The translations under genes and the position numbers were made by a program. Shown here one piece after another: positions 44,349 to 55,284 of a stretch of 64,000 bases of DNA; the first letter of the stretch is position 1, and every line of letters begins with the position of its first letter. The notes below the pieces were generated by a model, which was given only the letters and a program-made list of their open reading frames with translations, ran no database searches and had not been told where the DNA came from. Source of the DNA: Bathynomus jamesi (taxonomy: Eukaryota; Arthropoda; Malacostraca; Isopoda; Cirolanidae); assembly GCA_023014485.1 (NCBI GenBank), contig JAJOZX010000872.1, positions 427,001-491,000 on the forward strand. The letters run 5' to 3'.

Positions 44349-44720
44349 GTGAGAATTTGGACCCACGGTCATGCTATTCATTAATTATCGTAAAAAGAAA
44401 TACACACACAATTGGTTTTTTCCTTTCTCTTTTCTTTCCTTTCGATGGTCACGGGGGTTTATGACCTTTTTCCTGCTTTGTTTCAAACTTTTCTCGAATG
44501 CCAACCGTATTACAACCTAAATATAAACGTTAAACTTGTGATAATTTATGTAAACTGTATTACACTTTCTTAATTTTAATGAATTTCACTTTATAATTTA
44601 TATGCACGGATTCACCGATACTTTATACACTTTCGTGTGTAAAAAGAATAAACTGCCGTGTAGTTTATTCCCTTCTTATTTGGATGTTAATACAGAGAGA
44701 GAGACACGACAAGTCCATTC
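44349..44720. other. No recognisable gene
   Basis: AT-rich stretch between the LINE B 5' end and the SINE A head; may contain LINE B 5' UTR. Confidence 0.45.
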
Positions 44721-45014
44721 TGCGCCTCGGTGATGTAGTGGTTAGCGTCGCTGACTACGAATCCATCGGCCCCGGGGGCCCGGGTTCGAGACCCGATGGC
44801 AGCCGGCGCGCAGCAAAACCCAGCTGTTCATCCTTCCACACAATAAAAGAACGTGGTTGGTAGATAAATGGGTACCCTAGGTGGCCTAGTGGTTAAGACG
44901 CTGGGCTGCTGATGCGGCGTGGTTCGGATTCCACGTTAAACTGTAGGTCTAAGGTGGAGTGAAAAGCTTGACCTTCCTCAGAATGAACAATTCGGGCGGA
45001 AGCTAACCAAAGGT
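44721..45014 (+). mobile_element. SINE A, full dimeric copy
   Basis: First tRNA-like unit: TGCGCCTCGG, A box TGATGTAGTGG and B box GGTTCGAGACCC. Linker with CTTCCACACAATAAAAG. Second unit with A box TGGCCTAGTGG and GGTTCGGATTCC, then the core, and the LINE B-like tail from AAGCTTGACCTTC to CCAAAGGT. It faces a minus copy 35 bp away. Confidence 0.9.
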
Positions 45015-45049
45015 TATTCTCCAAAAGGTACACAAAATATATACACATA

Positions 45050-45341
45050 CTTTTGGTTAGCTTCCGCCAAAATTATTCATTCTGAAGAACGTCAAGCTTT
45101 TCACTCCACCTTAGACCTACAGTTTAACGTGGAATCCGAACCACGCCCCACCAGCAGCCCAGCGTCTTAACCACTAGGCCACTCAGGATACCCATTTATT
45201 TATCTATCTATCTACCCATTTATTTTGTGTGGAAGAATGAATAGCCGGGTTTTGCTGCGCGCTGGCTGCGTCACCGGGTCTCGATCCCGGGGCCGATGGA
45301 GTCCTAGTCAGCGACGCTAGCCACACCACCACCGAGGCGCA
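45050..45341 (-). mobile_element. SINE A, full dimeric copy, tail-to-tail with the previous one
   Basis: The same two-unit structure on the minus strand, more diverged, with a (TTTA/TCTA) expansion near 45197-45220 in the linker. It ends at CCGAGGCGCA and (TA)n. Confidence 0.88.
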
Positions 45342-45379
45342 TATATATAAATAATTTTGTTGGCATTAGCATATTATAG

Positions 45380-45612
45380 AGAGGGTGGTGAACCTATGTC
45401 ACGCTGCCCATTTGGGCACGCGATCAAACTTGCGGGTTTTATACATTCATAGAAATTGTTATCCAAAAAATGAGTAAGAGTATAAAATAATAGACAATGT
45501 TTAAAATTTGGTGTAATATACGTACATAAACTTTGGTGGGCATGCGAATTTTTTTTTTATGGTTTACATGATTTTTTTTGGCACGCGACTATAAAAAGAT
45601 TCGCCACCCCTG
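45380..45612. mobile_element. Short hAT MITE
   Basis: Ends AGAGGGTGGTGAACC and GATTCGCCACCCCTG, imperfect inverted repeats. Flanks TATTATAG and TAATATAG differ at one position, consistent with an 8-bp target duplication. GGGCACGCG and GGCACGCG subterminal motifs. Confidence 0.78.
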
Positions 45613-45620
45613 TAATATAG

Positions 45621-45855
45621 GGTATCATTCTTAATCATATTTTAATAGTTTTAAGCTTTTAATACTCGAGTAGGTTTTCTGTGGCCCAATAAAATCGTCT
45701 GGTATTGAAAAATCGGTAAATTTGCACTTTGAGAGTTTGGATGTTGATGGGTTAAAAAAATTTTTTAGGCACGATTAGTAAGCCCATTTGAGTAGGCCTT
45801 TTGTCAAGCTTGGTAGAGTGGCAAGCAAATTAACACCTGTTACGTTGTTTTACTG

Positions 45856-45895
<40 letters not shown>

Positions 45896-46310
45896 AAAAT
45901 AAATCTCAAGAACAGGCATAAAAATCACTTTGGTGCATAACACATTTACATCCTGTATTCCCTATACATATTATGCTTGTACAATATCATTATTTTTAAA
46001 TATTCTCATTTTATATATAATAAATTTATTTGTATATTATTCAGAAACAGTCATAAAATTCATTTACTCAAAGCTTTTAAATTTAATACATTGAGCTTCG
46101 TAATTATCAAGTATTTAGAAGCTTCCTTGAAGCCCAACTTCATTTCGAGCTTTTCAAAACGAGTGTTTTCGTTCATCGTCCCTTCCTGGCATCTAGCCTT
46201 CTTCTAAAGTCTTAAATAGGCACTCCAAATGCTAGGAAGGCGAATCAAAACACGTTTTGGTTGGAGATAATATCGCTCGAGTGTTTTTATACTGAGTTTG
46301 AGTCGATACG

Positions 46311-46367
<57 letters not shown>

Positions 46368-46529
46368 CATTAAAAACGGTTGGTATCCTTATAAACGCAT
46401 AAACGATCAAAGCAAGAGGATACTCAAAAGCTACTTATTTATTTCAGTAGTTCAGAATATCGTTGCAAATAGAAAATTACTTCGTATTTATACATCGACA
46501 TCAAGTTTTACGTTTACTTTGTATAAATA
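45621..46529. other. No recognisable gene; two microsatellites
   Basis: (TG)n(TA)n at 45856-45892 and (TA)n at 46314-46366. Short frames only. Confidence 0.5.
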
Positions 46530-47179
46530 CAGGGTGTTCCAAAAGTCTAACTTTAAAAAATTTGTAGTTTCTTTAATATTAGGTATATAGCAACCGGCTA
46601 GACCTCATTTTATAGCTTCACGTCAATCTTTCGAGTGGTTTACACGAAATTTCACACTTTGATGTCCCTCATTTTAGCAAGTAATTCTGGCAGCGATGCA
46701 ATAAAAAATTTGGAAAATACTACAGTAAGTCATGGAATCATGCTTGCCGCCACTGAACGCAAACTTTTGTGTGGCACGCGCATTGAAGTACCTAATCTGG
46801 TAACCTTGAGTGAGACACGTGTCACTTATCAAAGCCACTGACCAATCCTATCTCCTACACTCTTTGCTCTGATATAGGGGAAGTGACTCTAAAGTATGCG
46901 AGTGTCAACATTGGATGTACGTGACTAGTCATCAAAGTTTCCAGATAATCTGCAACGCGTAAATGCTCTTAAAATCACTTCTTTGCATTCGCGACAAATT
47001 CATTGCAAACTCTCTCAGTTTCTACCGACATTTCCCAAATTCATGATGACAACCTTATGTTAATTTACTAATATGAGAGATACTCGGTGTGGTGAAATGT
47101 CTCGAATATGAAACTTCAAACTTTAAAATAAATACATAAAATGTTATGATTTTATTTTAGAAATTGTTGGGACACCCTG
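46530..47179. mobile_element. Non-autonomous IS630/Tc1-type element
   Basis: Left end CAGGGTGTTCCAAAAGTCTA preceded by TA. The right end GTTGGGACACCCTG is its partial complement, followed one base later by TA. The 650-bp interior has no readable transposase. It shares the CAGGGTG-N5-AAAAGTC signature. Confidence 0.75.
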
Positions 47180-47180
47180 G

Positions 47181-47220
<40 letters not shown>

Positions 47221-47222
<2 letters not shown>

Positions 47223-47390
47223 CTTTGGTTTGCTTTCGCCCGAATTGTTCATTCTGACGAAGGTCGAGCTTTTCACTCCACCTTAGACCTACAGTTTAAC
47301 GTGGAATCCGAACCACGCCCCACCAGCAGCCCAGCGTCTTAACAACTAAGCCACTCAGGGTACCCATTTATCTACCAACCACTCTCTTTA
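47221..47390 (-). mobile_element. SINE A, 5'-truncated (second unit only)
   Basis: The minus strand starts AGAGAGTGGTTGGTAGATAA and runs through core and tail to CCAAAGGT, flanked by (TA)n. Truncated at nearly the same place as the copy at 1771. Confidence 0.85.
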
Positions 47391-48599
47391 TGTGTGTGTG
47401 TGTGTATATATAGAGTTATTGATTTTTTTAAAGTTTTCCGACATACACTTTTAGTTTTAAAATGTTTGGAAAGACATTAAGGTTTATTTTGTTGTTGCTG
47501 TTTTGTTCTCTCTCTCTTTTCCCTCGTAGTTTAGACATTTTAACTTGCTTTAATTCTTCTCTTCCCCTCTTGAAAAGAGATGTGCTGGTTACCATAGTTA
47601 CCAAGGCAGTTACGCGTGGGTTGAAAAGTAAACGATGTATACTGTATATATCGAGTCTGATGTATATGCAGCAGCGCTCATAAGTATTCGTACAGAGAAA
47701 TATTTCAGTTTTATTCGTACCTATCTTTTATACCATGCAAAGGATAATTATGAAAAATTTACCTTTCGTTTGGAAAAATTTAACAAGTAAAAAAAATGAG
47801 TTCAACTCCAACATAAAATGTAAAACATCAAAGAATTTGAGGAAAATATAAAAAAATTGAAGTGCAAAAGTTGTTGTACATTTACTTACAAAATTATTTA
47901 ATACTTTGTGTGACCACCTTTTCCTTGAATAACTTCAATGATTCGTTTTGGGTACTTTTTCACATCTCTCAGTGGAAATTTTATCTCAGAAAATTGTTGC
48001 AATTCCTTCAGATTGAAGGGTTTCCCTTGCGGACACCTTTTTTCAAATTAAACCACAAATTCTCGATTAAATTGAGATCTGGGCTTCGACTAGGACACTC
48101 GAGAAGGTTGAAATTCTTTTGTTGAAGCTATTTCATGGTGCTCTTACTTTTATGTTTTGGGTCATTTTCTTGTTGCAGTACCCAACTGCAACCCATTCAC
48201 AACTCCCGAACTGAAGGCAATACATTTTCTCCTAAAATTTCCTGATATTTTTTCGAATTCAAGATTCCACTGATGATTATAAACTTTCCTGGACCGGAAG
48301 CACCGAAGCATCCCCAAAGAAACAAACTACTACTACCATGTTTAACCGTAGGAAGGATGTTTATTTCCTCGAATGCAGTATTTGATTTTCGCCCATTATA
48401 CCGTTGCTCGTTGTTCCGGAATAATTTAATTTTGGTTTCGTCTGTTCAGAGAACTTTCTACAAGAATGCAACGTATCATCATTTTGATGATCCTTGGCGT
48501 ACTTTAAACGAGCTTCTTTGTGCGCTTTTCGTAGCAGAAGTTTTCTTCGTGCAACTCTTCCATGCAAACCATTCTTTCTCAACGTACGACCTACAACAA

Positions 48600-49352
48600 A
48601 ATTGGAAAGATTACTCATTTTTGAAAAATCTGTGATTACGATTACAGTGGACAGCTGAAATGACGATTACGATTACGTGTGGTGATGATTAATGAAGCTG
48701 ATCAAAGACTGATTATCCAAGCTATCCATGAGTCCTGCCATTGTCCTCTGTCTGTAGCTCCACTTAACTTCGACATTACAGTATTATTTCTAATCAATTG
48801 TATATATTTCTATCCTTAGTATATGAACTGTCATTGTATTAATAATATTTGTCATATGGATTATAGTCTGCCAATATTTCTTAATTCTTTTACCTTACGG
48901 AATGATTTGATTCGTTTATTGATTCGACTTCACGTGTCACATCTTCGAGAATAATTCAACGCTGCATTTGACCATCAACAATGCACGGAAAATGTCAACG
49001 CCCAATCTCGCCCGCCTATCATATTAGAAATTCCCATCGATGGAGAAAACACCGAGGTCGCTGTGACTCCAAAATACTGGGGCGCTAAGTCTTTCAGGAG
49101 GGAGTTCTTGTAAAGACGCCAGTATTCCAGAGGACTGGAATTGTAATTGTGAACGTCATCTTCAAGCGCATTTTGCTGGGTTGTCTTTGGCATGAAAAAA
49201 ATATAAAAATATCCATGTAATAGAATTTTCCTCCGGTTGACCGACACGATTATGATTACATGCTTCGTTGAAAAGCACGATTACGAATACTGGGATAATA
49301 TGTAATCATTACAAGTGTAATCGATTACAGAGAGTAATCTTTCCAACGCTGA
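48600..49352 (-). mobile_element. hAT element nested in the Tc1 transposase
   Basis: The end CAGCGTTGGAAAGATTACTC (minus, at 49352) is matched by TTGGAAAGATTACTC at the other end (about 48602). GATTACGATTAC-type subterminal motifs lie on both sides. The minus-strand frame 49247-48975 keeps the hAT C-terminal dimerisation block: SPLEYWRLYKNSLLKDLAPQ and VTATSVFSPSMGISN. An imperfect 8-bp duplication (CTGTACGT/TCGTACGT sense) may flank it. Confidence 0.75.
48704..48881 (+). mobile_element. LINE E 3'-end fragment nested in the hAT
   Basis: Matches 21405-21601 almost base for base (CCAAGCTATCCATGAGTCCT through CTGCCAAT) except for a short deletion and small changes. It is a severely 5'-truncated LINE E insertion. 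Confidence 0.85.
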
Positions 49353-50050
49353 CGTACAGCAGAGGGATGGATATGGATCTTAGACAGTTTTAATGTTTGG
49401 TAAATATAACCCGCAGTCACTCGTGGATTCGGAGCAGCCACTCTTTTAATCCGTCTAGGTGTACGTCCTGAAATCTTGCTAGGTCGTCCACACCTTGGAA
49501 GAGTTTTGATTGTTCCAAAGCCTTTCCTCCACTTCTTTACAACTGCAGCAACCCTCATAAATGTAATTCGAAGTTTTTCTCCCGTCTTCCCATAATTCTT
49601 TCCAGACTCGTGTGCACCAATAACATCTTTTAAGATCTGTAGACATCTCTTTACAACGACGACCCATTGTTTACTTATGGCTTGTACAGTCATCCGTCTT
49701 CCATGAAGATTCACAGAAAAAATTCTAGAATTCAGAATTGCGAACAGTCTGTAATCAATAAACAGCCAACTACTGATAAAAAATTTAAATTCTTCAAGCC
49801 CAAAGTGGACATAAATGTACGAAAACGTTCGTATTTTAACTTTTTTTTTTAATTTTCCTCAAATTCCTTAATGTTTTACATTTTATGTTGGAGTTAAACT
49901 ATTTGTTTTGTTTGTTAAATTTTCCAAACGAACGGAAAACTTTTCAAAACTATCCGAGGCATGGTACAAAAGATAAGTATGAATATAACTGAAATATTTC
50001 TTTGGTCAAATACTTATCAGCACCACTAATATATATATATATATATATAT

Positions 50051-50903
50051 ACCTTTCAAATGTTCCACGCGATGATTCCTCATTTCACGAAGGTCAAGCT
50101 TGTCGCCCCTCCTCTCAAGTTGGCCTGGTGAAGTAGCGAGTTGGTTTCCTGTACTCTCCACCTCACATAGCCAGGTACGCCTGGCTCATCGGGGATTGTT
50201 CTGAGCCAGGCGTCTAATCTTCTTTTGAAGATGTCCACCGCAACACCACTCGTGTCCCTTAGGTCTTTGGGCAGCTGATTAAACAGTTTTGGTACTCTCA
50301 CAACGAAACTATTTTCTTTCAGGGTTAAGGATGTTCCCTGTATAGCCTTTAATTTGGGAACATGACAGTGTCTTCCTTTTCTACTTTCCACCGTTGTTTG
50401 GGGAGTTACGGAGTTCAGAGTAAGATAGGGACTAGTTTCTCCATTATTTTCCAAGTGTAAATAATGGTGTAGCTATCTCTTCTCCATTCCAGTGAATATA
50501 GGTTTAATTCGCGTAAACTTTCCCAGTAATTTAGTTCTTTGCACCCATTGATCTTGGCTGTGAAGCTTCTCTGAATCCCTTCTAGCTGTCTAATGTCTTC
50601 TTTTTTATATGGGCATGTTAGGACCAAGCAGTATTCCAATTTGGGTATGATCATTGTTTTCAGTTGAGGAATCACTATATTCCTATCCCTTCATTTAAAG
50701 GTTCTCAGTATCTGCCCAGTTACTCTCTTTGCTCTGTTTACTGCTATCTTATTCTGTGTTTCAAATTTCGCATCATCAGTCATTACAACTACTAAGTCTT
50801 TTGCTTTAGAATTTCTCTGAATTTCCTGTCCATTTGGGGTAAAATATTCCATGGATTTTAGGTCCTCTCTTTTTCTGTACCGTAACAGCTGAAATTTCTC
50901 AGT
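50051..50903 (-). mobile_element. LINE B copy 3, 3' part
   Basis: Co-linear with copies 1 and 2: IMIPQLKTLIIPKLEYCLVL-like text, IQRSFTAKINGCKELNYWES, TLKENSFVVRVPKLFNQLPK, DIFKRRLDAWLRTIPDEPGV, and a 3' end with AAGCTTGACCTTCGT ... ACATTTGAAAGGT followed by (AT)n. It is cut at 50903 by SINE D. It has fewer lesions than copy 2. Confidence 0.9.
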
Positions 50904-51050
50904 GTTATAATGTTATAATGTTTCAGACCAACAAAGACCCTAGGATCCACTCATGGCTGGTCTACCTAACTGTGTTCGTAATTGTGTATTGTGCATGTCC
51001 TCCGTGGTGGCGGAGGGGACCTACAATTTTACGTGGGTTCCGAACCACAA
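50904..51050 (-). mobile_element. SINE D, copy 2
   Basis: Nearly identical to 25947-26087, including the CATTATAA tail repeats, with a small GTATTGTGC insertion. Immediately beyond it (51055-51100) lies a short LINE C 3'-like stretch. Confidence 0.75.
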
Positions 51051-51162
51051 AGCCTTAATTCTACTACCTTAAACTATACTCAATCTTCGTTATGACTAAG
51101 CTCCGCCTTTTGTAAGGAAAAATTAACTAAACATCCTCCTGAGTTGAGAATTTCCTCTAGAT

Positions 51163-51919
51163 CAGGGGTTCCCAATTAGTTTTCAACGTTACCACATTCT
51201 GAAAAAGCTTTAAGTCCTGTTACCCCGGACCGTTGTTCAATTAGGACGACGCCACAAATTAATTTTTTTTACCTAGGAAAGAGAAAAAAAAAACGCTATT
51301 TCAGTCACATTTTAATTTGTCAAACTACAAACAGCACTGCAACATTGCCGAACAGCAAATACACACAGCAGAAACAACTCATTCATGGGCAAAGTGACAC
51401 TTCCCTATCGTTGATCATCTAATCCAAGCGCGGCCACAACTTCGTGACTGCGTATCTGATGTCGTTTTCTGGCTACAGTCTGTTTCTCTCTTTACTTTTC
51501 ACACACAACGAGGCAAAAAATCTTGCCTCACACGGGTAAGTGATGGCAAACGGGAGCAAAATCCTCGTCGCAGTCGAACTGGCCACGGAGTATTCTCCCT
51601 TCCGAGCGGTCTAAAAGGAAAACAACTTTGGCTGCTTACTTTCGAAGCTTGTCGGTCTTCATTTCGATAATTTCCTCCGCCAAACCAGAGGACTCTTTTG
51701 GAATGTTTTCGATTGGAGAAAAATTCAAAATTCGGAACCACATGTACACCAATTGGGCGGCAAATTTGAGTTGTTCTTGCTCGTTGGCTTTGGGATTTTC
51801 GATACATTCGTATTTTTAAACTTCGAATTTTTGTAATTCGACTGTATTGCCTCATCGTTATCCCGAAAAATGTCAAATTACCAAGACGGGGGTAATTTAT
51901 CCTTAATTGGGAACCACTG
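51163..51919. mobile_element. Non-autonomous hAT element
   Basis: Ends CAGGGGTTCCCAATTAG and CTTAATTGGGAACCACTG, with flanks CTCTAGAT and CTCTAGGT (one mismatch, 8 bp). The 757-bp interior has no recognised transposase; the frame 51876-51499 (-) shows no motif. Confidence 0.85.
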
Positions 51920-51927
51920 CTCTAGGT

Positions 51928-52449
51928 GATAAGTTTCCCAAGTTAATCTGAATTTTAACACTTAGCAAGCTACACGGTTTTCAAATGTTTACATTGAGCC
52001 TATCTTTGGTTTTTGCAAACTGAACGAGGAGACAACGGGCATAAAGTCTCGCGGACGAACGCGAACGGACGATCCACGCTACCGAACGACCTCGAACTCT
52101 AGAGGGCAACGGGGAAAAGTTAGTAACAATCTGATAGGCCTCGAAACATGAGGTTCCTATCTCGGTAAAAGAAAAAACAATAAAAAATTTTAACTGCGCC
52201 GAAATACTTCGTGCGTGCGTGCGTGATTTACGCGATTGGGCGCAGTTTTTCTGTCTGCGCACGGATCAAATTTTAACTGCACTCATTTACCGACAATTGT
52301 TCTAAATTTAAAATATTTAAGTTTGACGCTTCGTATTTCTTTTTATTCCTTTTTCTTATTACTCTTAACACTATTTTCTTTTATTTCCATACAAACTTAA
52401 TTACAATATTGTATTGTCGTGTTCGACGAATATATATATATATATATTT
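51928..52449. other. No recognisable gene
   Basis: Includes CG-rich text around 52030-52260 and a 93-codon minus frame with no motif. Confidence 0.45.
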
Positions 52450-52709
52450 TAACTGCAAACAACACACAGTATAATTAATGTAAAGAACGACGCTTGTATA
52501 GAAGAACGTTCCGCACAAGATGACGAGGGAGAACAAACAAATGAAAAATGAGGTAACCACCCGGGAATCGAACCCGGGATCTTCCGATTGCCGGTCAGAT
52601 ATGCTATCCACTACACCATGGGCCTCATGGTGAGGCCCATGGTGTAGTGGATAGCATATCTGACCGGCAATCGGAAGATCCCGGGTTCGATTCCCGGGTG
52701 GTTACCTCA
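52450..52709. mobile_element. SINE C head-to-head pair
   Basis: Minus copy 52450-52627 (tail to tRNA-like unit) and plus copy 52630-52709 (tRNA-like unit only, to GTGGTTACCTCATTT). They meet in the perfect palindrome GGGCCTCATGGTGAGGCCC. (TA)n and (GA)n runs follow to 52792. Confidence 0.88.
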
Positions 52710-52712
52710 TTT

Positions 52713-52749
<37 letters not shown>

Positions 52750-52761
52750 GAGAGAGAGAGT

Positions 52762-52792
<31 letters not shown>

Positions 52793-53087
52793 CCCTGGCT
52801 ACTTTCCATTCAAGTAAAAATGATAATTCTGTTTCTAATAAATTTATAGCCACTTCCTGCGAAGTGGCAAATCTAAAATTTTCAGAGGCAATTAAAAGGA
52901 TAAAAAAATCCTTTATTTCTTATAAAATTTAAGTGTAAAAATCGATGAAATATAGAAATCAGAAGAAAGATAAATAAATTCTTAACTTGGGTGTCTTATA
53001 TATTTTTTTTCATAATTATATTACGATGCCTTCCTCTTTCAATTTTATTTACGTGCCATTTTTTTATTTAAAACTTTCATTTTTTTA

Positions 53088-53215
53088 CAGGGTGTCCGAA
53101 AAGTCGGGAAGTTAGGAGTTTTGCTTTTCACTGCAATTATATATATAAGATATTATTTTTCACAGCAAATGCCTATATATAAGTCGTATGTTTCCCCGAC
53201 TTTTTAGACACCCTG
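53088..53215. mobile_element. 128-bp Tc1/mariner-type MITE
   Basis: Ends CAGGGTGTCCGAAAAGTCGG and CCCCGACTTTTTAGACACCCTG, with TA on both sides. It is too short for coding and shares the CAGGGTG-N5-AAAAGTC signature. Confidence 0.9.
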
Positions 53216-53565
53216 TACCACATTTTTTAATAATTTATTAACATTTTTGAAAAAAAAATAGATTAGAATTCGTATAGCTCTTTAAACGAATGCAAATTGA
53301 TAAAGGTAATCAGAAAAATCAAACTCCTTCAGTTACTGTCCCCAGTAAAACTTCAGTAGAAAAGTATTGCGTGACAGTCTTTCATTCGAGAGTTAAAAAA
53401 ACTGAAATCGCATGCTGTTAACCGTTACCATGTACGAGATAAGATACAACAGCGAACAAAGATATTTGGTAGTTAAGGGTTTAGTTAACTTAAAACAACG
53501 AAATCATCGTCCCTCTGGCAGAACATGCAGCGCTTTTTTTTTCTTTACACAATCAATCCAGTTGA

Positions 53566-53619
<54 letters not shown>

Positions 53620-53792
53620 TCTTGTGGTAAAGTTTTACACTGAATAAGTGTTAATGTAAATCATTTGTAATAATAAATTTCTTATCTCTATATATTTATA
53701 ATAAAGTTATTTAAACAACATTGAGCTTTTCACGAAAACATTGTTGCAATATGCTGCTTAGAAAAGTTCATTATATATATATTATATATATA

Positions 53793-53826
<34 letters not shown>

Positions 53827-53829
53827 TTT
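53216..53829. other. No recognisable gene; microsatellites
   Basis: (TA)n at 53566-53618 and (TA)n(CA)n at 53772-53825. Nothing else recognised. Confidence 0.5.
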
Positions 53830-53896
53830 GATTGCATTTACCACAACAATATAAGATCACCCAACCTCGCAGGGAAAAAATTATAAGTGTTTAAAA

Positions 53897-53943
53897 AGGC
53901 TAATTAATTTCGGCCGGTCATAACCAAGCCCTTTTCAAAGCCA
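53897..53943 (-). ncRNA. Degenerate hammerhead-like remnant in the PLE-3 left arm
   Basis: The minus strand has stem I GGCT, TTGAAAA in place of the CTGANGA core, a GG..CC stem II, GAAA, then TT and stem I AGCC. Two core bases (C3 and G8) are changed, so it is inactive if the assignment is right. Confidence 0.35.
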
Positions 53944-54419
53944 TAAACAGTTAAAATGTCTAAAAAAAAAAGTTATAAAACTTCCGTCCCGCAGAAAAGC
54001 TGAAGTTAAAATGACTGTGTTAAGGCATAATCATGGACAAAGAGATGGTGACTGTCGTACGTCTGGCATTTGGCAAAGGCAAAATATTGCCCAGATTTCA
54101 AACATTCGAGATGAGAAATCTTTAAGTAAAAATCAATCCTGTACATCTGGCAGCCGGTCAGACCCGAAATTGCCCTAAAATATTTTAAAATGTTAAAAAT
54201 AAAGCTATCCATATTGTAGGACAGCTTAATATTTGAAATGGTGGTTTCTCCTAAAATATAAAATGCCTCGTATATTTGTCTCTGTTCCTGGTCCCTGACC
54301 TCCATGGTAGGTTTAGAATCCTTGAAGTTAAAAATATGGTTATGATGTTCCCCTATGCTGAACCAAGCTACTATAAGTAAACAAAGATACCACGTCCCTT
54401 TGGATCCAACTTTGCAGTT

Positions 54420-55284
54420 CTTAGAAGAGTGGCCTCATGATCATCCAGAGACCATTCCGTTTGATTATGGAATTATTTTGGAGCTTGTTAGACTTTTCTC
54501 GAAACAACTATTTTTCTTTTAACGGATCATTTTTTAGACAAAAGACAGGTTTACCGATGGGCTCTTCGCTCTCTCTCCAATTTTAGCTATTTTTATGGAA
54601 TTTTTTTAAATAAATTTTTTGCCAGAATCTTTGGTGCCAGGGGTCAATTGGTTCCGTTACGTTGATGATACGTGTGTTATTTTGGAATCTCATGTTGATT
54701 TAGATGAGCTGGTGGGATTTCTTAACAGTTTTGTACCTTCAATACAGTTTACGTATGAAGTGAGATTAGTGGCGCTCTCTCGTTTTTGGATGTTCTTATT
54801 TTAAGAGCTGCCAACCAAAGACCTTCTTTCAAAGTATTTAGAAAACCTACGCATTCAGACAGCTACATTCATGCTTTTTCCAATCATTCTCTCTGTACTA
54901 AAAAAGGCGTTATTTCGGGTCTTTTTGAGAGCTTTTAGGATTTGCGACCCCATTTATCTTTAAATTTTACATATTAAAAGTATATTTATAAGTTTGGGTT
55001 ATTCCAAATTGTTCATTGATAAAGCTTATTTCGCCGCTAGGAGATCTTTCTTTTCTCCCTCAACTAGAAACCAGGATAAAGACGTTTCATTCCTGAAAGT
55101 GCCCTTTGAGGTTAACAAAGGGCTTTCCTCACTCTTGCCACAGCAGATTAAGTTGGTCTCCGCTGTGCCAAATAAATTGTCTTCGTTCATCCGTCATCCT
55201 ATTACAAAAGCCTCCAACAATTCTGGCGTAGTTTATGAAGTCCCATGTGGAGGCTGCCCTCAAAAATACATCGGAGACAACTGA
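54420..55284 (+). pseudogene. PLE-3 reverse transcriptase and GIY-YIG pieces
   Basis: RT landmarks in broken frames are FRQKTGLPMGSSLSPILAIF (about 54536; bases need a small shift), then the palm motif WFRYVDDTCVILESHVDLDE at 54650, LVGFLNSFVPSIQFTYE, and FRKPTHSDSYIHAFSNHSLC-like text near 54840. The later frame 54994-55284 gives LVSAVPNKLSSFIRHPITKA and SGVVYEVPCGGCPQKYIGDN, the VVY/YIG endonuclease signature, cut off by a stop. The YVDD pair of catalytic Asp is intact. Frameshifts and stops show it is inactive. Confidence 0.85.

Larger units (their letters stand above)
47870..49714 (-). pseudogene. Tc1-like transposase (DD34E type), split by an insertion
   Basis: The N-terminal half (49714-49353) has KDVIGAHESGKNYGKTGEKL, a helix-turn-helix, RCGRPSKISGRTPRRIKRVA with the GRP motif between the two DNA-binding domains, and LKLSKIHIHPSAVR. 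After the hAT insertion it resumes at 48598 with VVGRTLRKNGLHGRVARRKL and then LKYAKDHQNDD. The catalytic C-terminal part near 48100 reads LECPSRSPDLNLIENLWFNL, giving the last catalytic Glu, then a tail with IKVVTQSIK-like text near 47900. Frameshifts and stops occur in the catalytic half. Confidence 0.85.
47669..50028 (-). mobile_element. Tc1-like element with ~180-bp inverted repeats, interrupted
   Basis: The terminal repeats 47669-47850 and about 49850-50028 are inverted and alignable along their length (TAAGTATTCGTAC / TAAGTATTTGACC, AACTCCAACATAAAATGTAA shared). The transposase lies on the minus strand. The element is split at 48600-49352 by an hAT. Divergence between the arms shows considerable age. 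Confidence 0.85.

Noticed and set aside
51499..51876. 125-codon minus frame as a transposase of the hAT element 51163-51919
   Set aside because: No hAT catalytic or dimerisation motif can be read in it.
52450..52709. True tRNA genes in the SINE C copies
   Set aside because: A and B boxes are present, but the acceptor ends pair poorly, position 33 of the anticodon loop is not T, and the unit is always followed by the same SINE tail in many copies.
53897..53943. A seventh active hammerhead in PLE-3
   Set aside because: Two invariant core bases are changed; kept only as a low-confidence remnant.
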